Positions 48,305 through 60,369 of a stretch of 64,000 nucleotides of DNA are shown piece after piece (the stretch's first letter is position 1; each line of letters begins with the position of its first letter). The notes under the pieces were generated by a model. That model had not been told where the DNA came from, searched no databases, and saw nothing but the letters and a program-made list of their open reading frames with translations. Source of the DNA: Closterium sp. NIES-65. Its lineage: Eukaryota > Streptophyta > Zygnematophyceae > Desmidiales > Closteriaceae. Position numbers and translations under genes: made by a program. Location: positions 423,324-487,323 of the forward strand of contig CANXME010002097.1 in NCBI GenBank assembly GCA_948144175.1, read 5' to 3'.

Positions 48305-50890
48305 TTAGGGAGAAGGAGCAGGTAGAGGGGAGGCGGGCTGTAAGTGTGACTGTGACTGGATAGGCTGTGAACACTCTAAGGAAGGAGCAGGACCAGGAGA
48401 GGGAGGGAAACCAAGAACCTGCTCCAGGAGCGGAACGAAGTACGGCCTCGGCCGCTCAGCGCCTCGAGAGCCAGCAAGGACGGCACCAGTACCCGCAGCG
48501 GTAGTACCAACGCCAACTGTACCTCGAGCTCCAACAGCGCCAACTCCAGCACCCTCATAAGCACCAGCGCCAGCAGCATCGCCAGCGCCAACACCCCCAG
48601 CAGCTCCTGCTCCAGCAGCACCAACTCCTGTAGGACCGTCAGCTCCAACAGCCTCAGCAGCACCCCCAGACGCACCAACGCCAGTAGAAATACTAGCGCC
48701 AACACCCCCAGCAGCTCCAGCTCCAGTAGGGCCAACTCGAGCAGCCCCAGCAGCACCCCCAGTCTCAGCAGCACGTCTCCAGCGGCGGGCAAACCACTCG
48801 CGCAGCTCCTGTGGAGAGAGTGGCTCCCGCTTCGACGAAGCACCGCCGGCGGCCACACAAGCAGACCCAGCGCCCCCAGGCTCAGCACCCCAAGGCTCCG
48901 CACCTCCAGGCTCCGCACCCCAAGGCTCCGCACCCCCAAACCCAGCACCCCCAGGCTCAGCACCCCCAGATTCAGCACCCCCTGACTCCGCACCCCCAGG
49001 GTCAGCTACCCCAGTCTCAGCACCCCCAGACCCGGCACCCGCAGGCTCAGCACCTCTAGCAGCACCAAAGTCAACAGCTTCCTCGACAGGCTCGACTGTG
49101 TCTACCTTGGACACACCTGACGGGGCAGGACCCTGAGGGGGGAGGGGGTCTACCGAGGGAGGACCTGGTGCAAGGAAGAGCGGCGTCAGGGGGAGGGGCG
49201 CAGCGCGGTAGGGGAAGAGACGGTAGTAAGGCACCGACTCGTCAAAGGTGACGTGCTTGGAGGACAAAACACGGCGCGAGGTGGGGTGGTAAAACTGCCA
49301 CCCAGGCGCGTCAGGGGGGAAGCCAAGGAAGACGCAGGGAACAGCACGGGGGGACAGCTTGTCCGCAGACAAGTCGCGGACAAACGCCCGAGATCCCCAG
49401 ACCCGAAACGCAGACGCATCGCCAACCTTCCCCGTCCACCGCAAGGCGGGGGAGGTCTCAGGCAAGGAGACCCGGGGCTGAAGGTTGAGCTGATGCGCGG
49501 CGTACTGAACCGCAAACGGCCACAGAAAATGGGGGGCAGCCGCATGCATCATGGACGTACGAGCGACGTCCATGACCATGCCAATGCGGCACTCAGCAAT
49601 CCCATTTTGCTGTGGAGAGGCCGGAAGCGTGAAGGTCTGGCGGATGCCCTGTGCACGTCAAAAGGCTCCCAGACGGGCAGAGGAAAACTCCCCGCCTCTA
49701 TCCGAGTGCAGACGCCGAACAAGAAAGTCCGAGCCGAAACTCTCTCTGAGCTGGAGACAAGATGCGCGGATCCAGTCGATCAACACCTCAGTGACGTCAC
49801 CCTTGCTGCGCAAGGGGAACACTGTGGTGTAACGCGAGTAGTCATCAACCACCAACAGGAAGTAACGCTCGTGCCCCTGTCCACGGACGCGGGCGGGGCC
49901 CCACACGTCCATGTGGAGAGTCTGTAGCGGAGCCTCTTTCGGAGGAAACTCGGAGGAGTGAGGGGCGGCGCGCTGTCGCCCCTCGACGCAGGGGACGCAG
50001 GTAGGGCTAGGCCCCGGAGGTAGGGGAGGGAGAGACCGAGGGAGACCAGAGAAAAGGACATGGGAGGCCATGCCTCGGAGACGAGGCAGGGAGGGGGGGA
50101 CCAAGGCGGTGGTGCCAGAGGAGAGTCTTGTGGGACAGGAGACGACACGAGCAGGGCGCAGACTCAGGACCAGACCTGGACGCTGCAGCAAACACCTGAC
50201 TCGACGCAGCTACCTCGCCACACTGAGAAGCCGGAGGAGACTCAGTAGTAAGGGTGTACGGGCTCAACCCTGGCCGACGGGTTAACGTGGCCAAGTGTCG
50301 GCCTGTCCGAGCAAACGTGCAGTGGGTCACTCGCTGACTCGTAGGAGTGAACCGGTCAACCCCCCTATCGTGTAGTTCCGCTCCACTCACCAAGTTCGTA
50401 GAGAACGAGGGGAGGTAGAGACCTCACAGGGTGCCAGAGGGGGCTGCCGGGCACGGTAAGACAGTGGAGAAGCTAGCAAGGACAGGACCCCCAGAGGGGT
50501 TTGCCAGGGAGACTGCAACCGGCCGACTGAGCGGCGTAAGAGTGGTGCGGTCTCGAAAGAAGGAGCGAGACGCACCCGAGTCAAGGGTGAAGGTGTGGAA
50601 GGCCTGAGCCGAGGTAGTACCTGAGAGAGCAGACTCACCAGCACCTGGGGCAGCAGACACACTGGCACCTGGGGCAGCAGATGCACTGGCACCTGGGGCA
50701 GCAGACGCACTAGCACCTAGAGCAGCAGCCTCACCAGCACCTAGAGCAGTGGCCTCGATGCCTGGGTCAGGCGGTACACACAGGTAACAGTCACCCTCAA
50801 CACTAGTCGTCACAGAATACATGGCAGCAAGGATAGCATCATAGTCAAGATCAAAGACGGCAACCCCCGCCCTAGACAGATCTCCCCAGC
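48305..50890 (-). pseudogene. Element 5 protease, integrase and linker
   Basis: Protease LDSGASRSFFRDRTTL (near 50560) has a regular DSG. The integrase zinc region is split by frame changes (HHRLG, CVPCVEG). The core has LHSDRGGEFSSARLGAF, then TGA at 49660-49658 where element 1 has Cys, and NGIAECRIGMVMD, keeping the catalytic Glu but with Cys after it. The linker has GAEPGGAEPWG repeats (48840-49060) and AGAGAAG repeats. Confidence 0.86.
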
Positions 50891-51963
50891 GAGGGATCTC
50901 TGACGCCTCAGGGAACTGGCGACACCACGCGTCTATTAGAAGACTGAAGCAGCGTTGGGTGGAGTGCCGGCCCCCGCACTGCTCACCAGCTCGGTCGCCG
51001 GTACGGAGGACGTAAGTGCAGGGACCAGTACCCCCACCGCGCTGACGCGCAGTGTTCCACTCACGAAGCTGCTGAGGGGACAGGGTCACACCACTCCGCT
51101 GCTGCTGGCGCGGGCCACCACCAGAGCCACTCCTCTGCGCAGAGTCGCGACCCGCTCCACCACCGCTGCCGCCGCCTCCGCCGCCTCCTCCACCTTCGCC
51201 TCCTCCGCCACCCCCGCCGCCTCCGCTCCCTCCGCCACCACCGCCGCCTTCGCCGCCTCTACTGCTGCCGCCGCCGCCGCCACCCCCAGCACCACTCTCA
51301 CCACCACCCCCACTCCCTCCACTGCCTCCACCACCACCTCCACCGCCCCCGTCAGCCCCTCTAGCGCCCTTGCCCCCCTTGCCCTTGCCGGTGCGGCGTC
51401 TCCCGCTTGGGGCAGACGCAGCGCCGACCGACTCGAAACCAACGAGGTCGGCCGCAGCAGCAGAGGCAACAGAGGGCAAGAGGGGGGAGGGAGAACACCC
51501 CCTCAAAGACGGGGGTGCGAGGGTCACCAGGAGAGGCTCCTACAGCGACTATACTCTTCTCTGCTGCTAGGAGGGCCTTCTTGACGAGGTCAACGGTGAG
51601 AGTGGTGGGGCAAACTGAGAGGAAGTGGTCCCTGTCTACGCGGAGAGAGTCAGGGAGCCGGGTGACTATGTAGTAGAGGGTGATGTACAGGGGGGGGGGG
51701 TTCTTGGCGCAGAACTCAGCAAGAAGCGCAGCGCGGTAGCGAGTGTCACTAGTGCGGAGGTGCGTAATGAGGTCAGCGACTGTGGGAAAGGCAGCAAGGT
51801 CAGGGAAGAGGTACGGTAGCATAAGGCGGCTCAGTGCAGCAGCGGCAGGGGAAGAGTAGCGTGCAACTACAGCGCCGTACAAGGTCTGAGCACTCTTGTA
51901 CTTGCTAAAGCGTGCACGCTCAGTGGTCGGTAAGTGGCGGCGCACAGAAAGGCAAGCAGCAGC
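50891..51963 (-). pseudogene. Element 5 gag, part after element 6
   Basis: It resumes at RRHLPTTERARFSKYKSAQTLYGAVVARYSS right after the element 6 target site. It continues through ITLYYIVTRLPDSLRVDRDHFLS, a frame change near 51500, a poly-Gly tract and the CTYVLRTGDRAGEQCGGRHSTQRC cluster (CX13CX3HX4C). Confidence 0.85.
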
Positions 51964-52095
51964 TGTTGAAATGAATGAACAGGAATGGAAGAACTAACAG
52001 TGAGAACAGTACAAGTACCTAACCCTAGAATTGTGTACCCCCTATAGGCTAGCCCACTGTAGCCTAAACAAGCAGAACATATATTATGTTTGACA
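51964..52095 (-). repeat. 3' LTR of element 6
   Basis: On the minus strand it runs TGTCAAACATAATAT...CATTTCAACA. The conserved tract block is at 52096-52118. Confidence 0.92.
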
Positions 52096-52329
52096 CACCC
52101 CCATAGGCGAAGTGGGGAGAAGTGGGGGTCACAAGACCAGTCAAGGCAAAGCAAGGCAAAACAAGCTCAGGGTGGATCTCAAGGATACCACACAAATTCC
52201 GAGCACAAGCAAGTGGTCACAAGACCAGTTCACATGAAGGTTTATAATAGAACAAGAGGTACAATGATTACAACCTAGCAAGAGTAAACATGCAGGTATA
52301 TATATATAGAGATCACAGTACAAACAAGC

Positions 52330-53844
52330 TTAAGAAGTAAGCAAATGAGGTCCAGTAGGCACAAGGCCTAGAAGAGTGCAAAAGCGCTGATGGTCACAAG
52401 GCTGAAGCGCCTTGGTGAACACATCAGCAGTGTTGGCCTCAGAGGCCACGTAACGCAGACGAAGCTGACCACGGTGCTGCAGCTCTTGAGCAAGGAAGTA
52501 GCGCAGAGCAATGTGCTTCGTTATGTGCTCCAGTCTGTGCTCCTGACACAAGGCAATGGCTGCCTTGTTGACGACGTACAGCACTGGAGGAGAACAAGGC
52601 CGCTCTCCAAGGTCGGTCAGCAAGTAGGTGAGCCAGCGTAGCTCCTGGGCCGCCATGGCTGTGGCGTAGATCTCAGCCTCACAACTGGAGCTGAGAACAG
52701 AAGAAGAGCGAGTAGAACGCCAAGAAACTGAACCAGAGCCAAGACTGAAGGTGTAACCCTGAGACGACCGCTGAGTAGCCTGGTCGTCTACCCAAGAAGC
52801 GTCTAAGTGCCCATTGAGAACAACTAGGACTCGCCCTCCAAGCACTAGCCCCATGCCCGACGTACTGCACAAGTAACGCAACACCCTCTTAGCTGCATCC
52901 ATGTGCTCCTTCCGGTGACGGCCGGGAGCGACATAGCGTACAAGAATGCTAAGAGGGTATGCAAGGTCAGGTCGAGTGCAGGTCATTAGGTACATGAGGC
53001 AACCCACAAGCTCTGGATACGGGCCACTCGGCTCTACGGACTCATCCGAAGGCAGAGCTGAGAGTGAGTGACCGGTAGGCAGAGGAGTGGGCTGAGGCGA
53101 GGAGTACGTGAAGCGGAAGCGCTGAAGGACCTGCTGCACCATGTGTGACTGAGTCAAGGTGATGGTGCGGCGTGCTCTGTCCCGGGTGATCCGCAAGCCA
53201 AGAAAGCTTGTCAGTTCACCCAGGTCTGTGCACGTGTGTCTCTTCTACAGCTCCGACTTCACGTGGGCGAGTGCCGCAGTGTCAGCAGTGGCAAAGACCA
53301 AGTCGTCGACGTACACGAGGATGTAGAACGGCGATAGTGAGGCGCTGGTGTGTAGAAACAGCGACGGGTCAGCAGTAGAAGGCGCGAACCCAAGAGCCGC
53401 AAGTGTAGTCCTCAGTGTGTCGTGCCACTAACGTGGCGCCTGGCGGAGACTGTAGACTGGCCGCCGGAGGCTCCATTGGGTACCAGGAGGGAACGACCCA
53501 GTGAAGCCAGGTGGGCGGCGCAGCCAGATCTCCTCGTGCAGGCAACCCTACAGGAAAGCAGTGCTGAAGTCAAGAGAGTGGAGCTCGTAGTCACGCTTAG
53601 CGGCGACATGCAGCAGAACCCGAAGAGTGTTCGTCTTCGGGGTCGGGGAGAAGGTCTGGAAGAAGTCAACTCCCTCTCGCTGACTGAAGCCTCGTGCAAC
53701 GTAACACGCCTTGAAGACAGGCGGAGAGCCCGGCGGCCGCTTCACCCTGAAAATCCACATGCCACTAACGATGTTCGCCCCAGGCGGGGGAACCTCGTCA
53801 ACGTAGGTGCCTGTGGACTTCCACGAAGCCATCTCTGTGTCCAT
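52330..53844 (-). pseudogene. Element 6 reverse transcriptase and RNase H
   Basis: The segment reads TYVDEVPPPGANIVSGMWIFRVKRPPG, FSPTPKTNTLRVLLHVAAKRDYELHSLDFSTAFL, then TAG before GCLHEEIWLRRPPGFTG. TAG also replaces the Glu of PREWHD, and TAG the Gln of SELQKRHT. The catalytic box is intact (LVYVDDLVFATAD). RNase H runs NGHLDASWVDD, SCEAEIYATAMAAQE, TKHIALRYFLAQEL and ASEANTADVFTKALQP without a stop. Three stops make it inactive as read. Confidence 0.87.
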
Positions 53845-53856
53845 GGCTGACTGCCA

Positions 53857-55287
53857 CTAAGAGGAGTAGGGACCCGGCCATCGTCTCTGCGTAAGAGCGT
53901 GGGGTCGGGATGTTTGGTGCATCCAGGTCTCCCTCAGGGGCAACAAGCATGGATACGAGATGGGCAAAGCGGCAGCAAAGCACTCAAACTCCTCCTGCCT
54001 GTCGTCAAGGACGTCAGTGCCAAGAGCACACTCACCCCCGACGGACGGAGGACAGACAGACTCAGACTCAGCAACTAGGCTAGCGGCGTAGTCTAGACGA
54101 CAGGTGGCAGCAAAGTCGACAAGCTTAGCAAATAAGGCAGACGCAGCAGCGGACTCAAAGGAAGGGTCAGTGACAACAGTGGCCAGGAGACGCGTGACAG
54201 TAGGAATGGCAGCACGAAGGGAGTCTGACCCCGGGTCAGCAAGAGCAGGAAGAGAGGACGGAGGAGGAGACGGCAGTGGGACACGCTGTGGAGCAGTGGA
54301 GGGACGAAGCGCCATCCGGTGAATGCCTGGGACAGCAGGAAGAAGCTGACGCGGGACATGACAACCAGTGAGAGCTGCACGGACAGGCGACGCACGACGA
54401 GACTCAGGCAACGCAGGACTAGACTCAGGCTCACGACGCTCAGTAAGACCTCCAGTCGGACCAGTGTCCGGAGTAGGACCAGGGAGAGAGGAGGCAGACG
54501 GTAGCTGCGACTGCAGCTGGACAGACGGAGGACACCCTAAGGAGGGAGGAGGACAAGGAGGAGGAAGCTGACCAAGAACCTGCTGAAGGAGCGGAACGAA
54601 GTACGGCCGCGACCGTGCAGTGACTCCAGAACCAGGGTCCTCAGCAACAGAAGCAGTTCCAACTCCCGGGTCCTCAGCACCAGCCGCAGCCCCAACGCCC
54701 GAGTCCGCAGCACCAGCAGCAGCATCAACGTCCGGGTCCTCAGCACCAGCTGCAGCTCCAACGCTCGGGTCCTCAGCACCAGCACCAGCACCAGCGTCCG
54801 GGTCCTCAGCACCAGCCGCAGCTCCAACGCCCGGGTCCTCAGCACCAGCAGCACCACCAGCGTCCGGGTCCTCAACACCAGCCGCAACTCCAACGCCCGA
54901 GTCCTCAGCACCAGCAGCAGCACCAGCGGCAGCGGGGTCCGCGACACGAGGCGCACCACTCCCAAGAGTGCAGCACCGCTCGTACCACTCACGGATCCGC
55001 TCACAGGAGGGGAGCTCCCGACTAGGAGGAGAAGCACTAGCACCAGTCCCAGTAGTTCGCCTGGCTCCAAAGGTACCTCTCCTGAGGCTGCAGTATTGTA
55101 AGTACCACTCACGCAACTGCTCCGAGGAGAGGGCTCCTCCAGGTGTAGGACTATGAGGCTCAGCACCACCAGACTCAGAACCCCCAGACTCCGGACTCTG
55201 CAGCTCAGCGCCCCCAGGCTCAGCACCTACAGGCTCAGCACCCCCAGGCTCAGTACCCCCAAGCTCTGCACCCCCCAGGCTCCGCAC
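53857..55287 (-). pseudogene. Element 6 integrase-RT linker and RT entry
   Basis: An open, low-complexity frame. It has GAEPGGAEP-type pentapeptide repeats, then a 24-nt-period tract coding for GAAAGAEDPD(V/A) (about 54640-54930), then Ser/Pro-rich sequence ending in SAASALFAKLVDFAATCRLDYAASLVAESESVCPPS. All family A copies have this linker but with different repeat numbers. It lies between integrase and RT, where the polyprotein would be cleaved or flexible. Confidence 0.78.
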
Positions 55288-57160
55288 CCCCCAGGCTCAG
55301 CACCCCCAGGCTCCGCACCCCAAGGCTCAGCATCCCCAGGCTCCGCACCCCCAGGCTCAACACCCCAAGGCTCAGCACTCCCAGGCTCAGTACCCCCAGG
55401 CTCCGCACCTGCAGCAGGACGAGAGTCGACAGCTACCTCAACAGGCTCAACCGGGTCTACCTGAGACACACCTGAGGGAGCGGCACCCTGAGGGGGGAGG
55501 GGGTCTACGACAGCAGCACCTGGCGCGAGGAAGAGAGGCGGGGGGGGGAGCGGGGCAGTGCGGTAGGGGAAGAGGCGGGTAGTAGGGGACGGACTCGTCA
55601 AAAGTGACGTCCTGAGAGGGCAAGACCCGGCGCGAGGTGGCGTGGTAAAAACTGCCAACCATGCGCGTCTGGGACAAAGCCGAGGATGACGCAGGGAACA
55701 GCACGAGAGGAGAGCTTGTCCGCAGACGTATCGCGGACAAAAGCTCGAGATCCCCAGACCCGGAAAACGCGACGCATCGCCAACCTCCCTCGTCCACAGC
55801 AGTGTGGGCGAGGTCTCCGGCAAGGAGACACGGGGCCAGAGGTTGAGCTGATGCGCAGCGTACCAGACCACAAACGGCCACAGAAAGTGGGGGGCAGCCG
55901 CATGGATCAAGGAGGTACGGGCGACCTCCATGACAAGGCCAATGCGGCGCTCCGCAACCCCATTCTGCTATGGTGAGGTCGGAAGCGTGAACGACTGCTC
56001 AATGCCGTGCTCAGCACAGTAGGTTGCCAAGAGGTCGGAGGAGAACTCACCACCTCTGTCAGAGTGCAAGCGCAGGACACGAAAGTCGGAGTGAAAGCGC
56101 TCGCTGAGATGGAGACGCGCTGTGCGGATCCAAGGGATCAAGACATCAGGGACCTCACCCTTTGTGCGCAAGGGGAAGACCGTGGTGTAGCGCGAGTAGT
56201 CGTCAACAACTATTAGGAAGTACCTCTCCTGACCCTGACCACGGACGCGGGCTGGGCCCCACACGTCCATGTGGAGCGTCTGCAAGGGAGCAATCGTTGG
56301 GGGAAACGAGGAGGAGTGAGGAGCGGCGCGCAGCCGCCCCTCGACACAGGGAAGACAGGGAGGAGCAGGTGAGGGAGGGAGGGGAGGAAGGACCCTGGGA
56401 AGGCCAGAGACAAGGTACCGGGAGTGCATGGCACAAAGCCGCTGCACAGACGGGTGACCAAGGCGGTGGTGCCAGAGGACAGTCTCGTGTGCCAGAGAGC
56501 GACACGAGCAGGAGGCCGACAGCTGACCTGACGCGGATGCAGACGCAGACGCAGCGACCTGAGGGGACTCGGTGGTCAGTGTGTACAGGTCCGACCCCGG
56601 CTGCCGAGTGAAGGTAGCCAAGTGACGGCCCGTACGAGCACATGTGCAGTGTGTCACGCGCTCGTAGGCAGGGGTGAACTGGTGAACACCCCTGTCCTGG
56701 AGCGCACATCCTTCCACCAGGTTCGTAGAGAACGAGGGGAGGTGGAGACCTGACATTGTGCCCGACGGGACCGCAGGACAGGGAAGGAAAGTGGAGGAGG
56801 TCGCAATGACCGGACCCCTAGAGGGGTCAGCGAGGGAGACAGCAACTGGCCGAGCAAGCGGCTCAAGGGCAGTGCGGTCACGAAAGAAGCAGCGAGAAGC
56901 ACCTGAGTCCAGTGTGAAGGTGTGTAGTGCTGCAGTCGACTCAGTACCAGGGGGGGCAGACGCACAAGCACCTAGAGCAGTTGCCTCACCAGTACCTGGG
57001 GTAGCAGACACGCGAGTATCTGGAGCGGCAGACGCTCTAGACCTAATGCCCGGGTCGGGCGGCACACACAGGTACTCAGCACCCTCTCCACTAGTAGACA
57101 TCACATACATAGCAGATAGAATAGCATCAAAGTCTAGAGCATAGATATCAATCCCTTCCC
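55227..57160 (-). pseudogene. Element 6 protease and integrase
   Basis: Protease ALHTFTLDSGASRCFFRDRTAL, then integrase HHRLGHPSVQRL, CLPCVEGRL, HMDVWGPARVRGQGQERYFLIVVDDYSRYTT and LRLHSDRGGEFSSDLLATYCAEHGIEQSF. Here the Cys that is TGA in elements 4 and 5 is intact. The frame breaks just after TLPTSP (near 55968), before the catalytic Glu segment, and continues with MEVARTSLIHAAAPHFLWPF. Confidence 0.85.
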
Positions 57161-58374
57161 TCAGGAGATCAACCCAGCAAGGCAGCTCAGTGGCCTGAGG
57201 GAACTGAACACGCCAAGCATCGTTGAGACGAGCAAAGCAGCGCTGTGTGGCGTGCGGTCCCCCACACGGCTGACCAGTGCGGTCACCCGTGCGAATGACG
57301 TACGTACAGCTAAAGCCACCCCCCCCCCCCCCCCCCCCTGGTGGTGTGAGTACCACTCATGGACCTCCTGGGGCGACGGAGTGTGCTGCTGGCCCTGGCC
57401 ACCGCCAGCGCCTCCACGACCACCACCGCCGCAGCCACCTCCTCGTCCACCCCAACCCCTGCCACCTCCCCCGCCGCTGCCGCCACCACCCCCACTGCTA
57501 CCACTAGCCCCACCAGTCCCACCACCACCCCAACCGCCGCCACCACCCCCACCACCGCCTCCCCCGCCATCACCACCTCCTCCCTTGCCCCCTTTGCCCT
57601 TGCCGCTGCGGCGCCCGCTTGAAGCAGACGCAGTACCGACCTTCTCAGCACCAAGGAGGTCGACAACAGCAGTAGAGGCGACAGAGGGAAGAAGGGGGGA
57701 AGGAGAACACCCCTCAAAGAACGGGGTACGGGGTTCGCCACGAGAGGCACCTACAGCTACGATGCTAGCCTCAGCTGCAAGCAGTTCCTTCTCGAGGAGG
57801 GCAATGGTGAGCTCAGTGGGGCAGCGAGCTAGGAAGTGATCCCTGACAGCACGCAGAGTGTCAGGGAGGCGGGTGACTAGGTGGTAGAGAGTGAGCCAAA
57901 GTGGGGGGGGGTGCGTGGCAAGGAACTCATCAGGCCATGGCGGCACGAAAGCGAGCCTCACTAGTGCGGAGGTGCGTGATGAGGTCAGCGACTGTGTGGA
58001 AAGAGGCTAAGTCGGGGAACAGGTAGGGAAGAGAGAGACGGCCTGGTGCGGTAGAGGCAGGTGAGGAGTAGCGAGCAACGACAGCTGTGTACAGTGCCTG
58101 TGCAGTCTTGTGCTGGCCAAAGTGCTCGCGCTCGTCTATCGGCAGGGAGTTGCGAATAGCGAAGCGAGCGTGGGCATCACGAGTCTGCCACTGTGAGCGG
58201 GCAGTGCTGTCAGCAAGTAGGAGCAGAGGCAGTGACATGGCCTAGGGCGTGGTCGTACAGTGAGATGCCGTCCTTGGCTGTGAGCTGTAGATAGAGGTGC
58301 AGGTCGTCTAGCCAGGTGTCAAACTTCACTGGGCGGCCCTCAGCATCGAAAACTAGCACCTGTGGGCTAGCCAT
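57161..58374 (-). pseudogene. Element 6 gag
   Basis: The gag starts at ATG 58374 and shows FDTWLDDLHLYLQLTAKDG, SQWQTRDAHARFAIRNSLPIDEREHFGQHKTAQALYTAVVARYSSP and LTLYHLVTRLPDTLRAVRDHFLARCPTELT in changing frames. The poly-Gly region includes a 20-base C run (57319-57338), probably unstable in length. It is followed by CTYVIRTGDRTGQPCGGPHATQRC, again CX13CX3HX4C. Confidence 0.83.
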
Positions 58375-58831
58375 AGGAGCAGTAGGAGTAGCAGTAGGAG
58401 TAGGAGGATGAAGCAGGTAGGGCGGCTTGGTTTAGGTAGGGCGGCGCGGCTTGGGTGGGGCGGCGCGGTTCAGTTCGGGTCGCACGGCTCGGTTCGGGTC
58501 GCGCGGCTCGGTTCGGTCCTGGGCGGCTCGGTTCGGTCCTGGGCTGTGTGGCGGTCACGGGCCGTTCGGGGCCTCTAGGGGCGGTGAGCGCGGGGCCGAA
58601 GGGGGCCGTTTGCGGCCTCTACGGAGGTGAGCACGGGGCCGTAAAGGGGCCTCTAGGGGCCGACGGGGCCTTAAGGGGCGGGGTCGCGGTTCGCTAAGGG
58701 CAGGTCACGGGTCGCGGGGGCCTTAGAGGGCCGTGAAAACCGAGGCGCCCTAGGGCGCAGGTAGGTAGGTAGGTAGGTAGGTAGTGGTGGGCCCTAAAAA
58801 ATCGGTCGTAGGAAGGACCTGCTCTATACCA

Positions 58832-58962
58832 TGTTGAAATGAATGAACAGGAATGGATGAACTAACAGTGAAACAGTACAAGTACCTAACCCTAGAATTG
58901 TGTACCCCCTATAGGCTAACCCACTGTAGCCTAAACAAGCAGAACATATATAATGTTTGACA
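58832..58962 (-). repeat. 5' LTR of element 6
   Basis: 131 bp, about four differences from the 3' LTR, with primer site TGGTATAGAGCA adjacent. Confidence 0.92.
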
Positions 58963-59166
58963 GCAGCATCGCGCGTGGCCCACTGTGAGCGAACAGTGGC
59001 GTCAGCATCAGCAGCAGGTGGCAGGAGAGGCACCAGAAGTGAGGTCAAACACGGAGAGACCGTCTGTCCTATCGCACTGTAGGAAAAGTTGCAGATCATC
59101 TACCCAAACCTCAAAGTCAACTGCCCGACCCTCAGCGTCAAAGGTGAGAACACTAGGGGTGGCCAT
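58963..59166 (-). pseudogene. Element 5 gag, N-terminal part before element 6
   Basis: ATG 59166 opens MATPSVLTFDAEGRAVDFEVWVDDL, then LQLFLQCDRTDGLSVFDLTSG, like element 4. A frame change near 59030 and the element 6 insertion follow. Confidence 0.82.
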
Positions 59167-59229
59167 GACAGCAGTAGACAGGCAGTGAGTACAGTGGGGC
59201 AGGGCAGTGCAGTGGCAGAGGCGCTGCTC

Positions 59230-60130
59230 TTACCAGGTAAGTGAGGCAGCGCCTCGGCTGCAGTGCGGCTCGGCGGCAAAACGCGGCTCGGCGGCTCGGC
59301 GGCACGGCGGCAAAGGCGGCTCGGCGGCAAAGACGGCTCGGCGGCTCGGTAGCACACCGGCTCGGCGGCTTAGCGGCTCGGTGGCTCGGCGGCGCAGCGC
59401 CTTGGCAGCTCGGCAGCAAAGGCGGCTCGGCGGGGCCGCTGAAGGGCGGCGATGGGGCCGGTGAAAGGGCGGCGACGGGGCCGCGGAAGGGCGGCGACGG
59501 GGCCGCTGGAGGGTGGCGACGGGGCCGCAGGTAGGGGCGGCGACGGGGCCCGCTGAAAGGGCGGCATCAGGGCCGCGGAAAAGGGCGTGCGACGGGGCCG
59601 CTGAAAGGTCGGCGACGGAGCAGCTGAAGGGCGGCGACAGGGCCGCAGGAAGGGGTGGGCGGCGACGGGGGCCCCTGAAAGGGCGGCGACGAGGCAGCGG
59701 GAAGGGCGCCAACCGGGGCCGCTGAAGGGCCAGCGACGGGGGCCGCAGGTAGGGGCGGCGACAGGGCCGCTGAAAGGGCGGCAACAGGGCCGCGGAAAGG
59801 GCGGCAACGGGGCCGCTGAAAGGACGGCGACGGGGCCGCTGAAGGGCGGCGACGAGGCCGCTGAAAGGGCGGCAACGGGGCCGCGGAAGGGCGGCGACAG
59901 GGCCGCTGAAAGGGCGGCGACGGGGCCGCGGAAGGGCGGCGACGGGGCCGCTGAAAGGCGGCGACGGGGCCGTAGAAGGGCGGCAACGGGGCCGCTGAAG
60001 GATGGCGACGGGGCCGCTTAAAGAGCGGCGCGACGGGGCCCCAGGGGCGGGCGCGACGGGGCCGCAAGGGCGGCGCGTCAGGGCCGTTAGGGGGCCGTAA
60101 GAGGGGCCGTTAGGGGCCGTAAGAGGGGGG
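59230..60130. repeat. Leader of element 5 with GC-rich tandem repeats
   Basis: ggctcggcggc repeats (59260-59430), then about 24-bp units of gggcggcgacggggccgctgaaa (59430-60060). The Pro/Ala/Arg frames across both strands are repeat artefacts. Confidence 0.87.
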
Positions 60131-60237
60131 AACGACATGAGGCGCGACTCGGGCAGAGGCCAAGCGCGCTCCGGGCAGGAAAAAAAGATTGATGGGCCCT
60201 AGAGAACAGTTCCCACGAGGGAACCAGCTCTATACCA

Positions 60238-60369
60238 TGTGAAGTTTAGAACGAGAGAATGATTGAACTATGAAACAGCTGGTTACAATTACTACCCTAA
60301 TTGGATTGTACCCCTTAAGGGCTACCCCACTACAGCCTACACAGATGTATAAGCTATAATGTTCTGACA
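60238..60369 (-). repeat. 5' LTR of element 5
   Basis: 132 bp, about eight differences from the 3' copy. The second cgttg target copy follows. Confidence 0.92.

Larger units (their letters stand above)
51964..58962 (-). mobile_element. Copia element 6 (family A, second subfamily), degenerate
   Basis: 6999 bp nested in the gag of element 5, with perfect duplications gcagc (51959-51963 and 58963-58967). LTRs of 132 and 131 bp differ at about four positions. The primer site is TGGTATAGAGCA (58831-58820). Its gag start (MASPQVLVFDAEG...LTAKDGISLYDHA) groups it with element C, apart from elements 1, 4 and 5. It has all Copia domains, with several TAG stops in RT. Confidence 0.94.
45692..60369 (-). 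mobile_element. Copia element 5 (family A), degenerate, carrying element 6
   Basis: LTRs of 133 bp (45692-45824) and 132 bp (60238-60369) differ at about eight positions, with a perfect duplication cgttg (45687-45691 and 60370-60374). The primer site is TGGTATAGAGCT (60237-60226). It is 14.7 kb because element 6 lies in its gag, and about 7.7 kb without it. It disrupts the hAT-like gene at an exon end. Gag, protease, integrase and RT are recognisable but carry stops and frameshifts. Confidence 0.93.
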
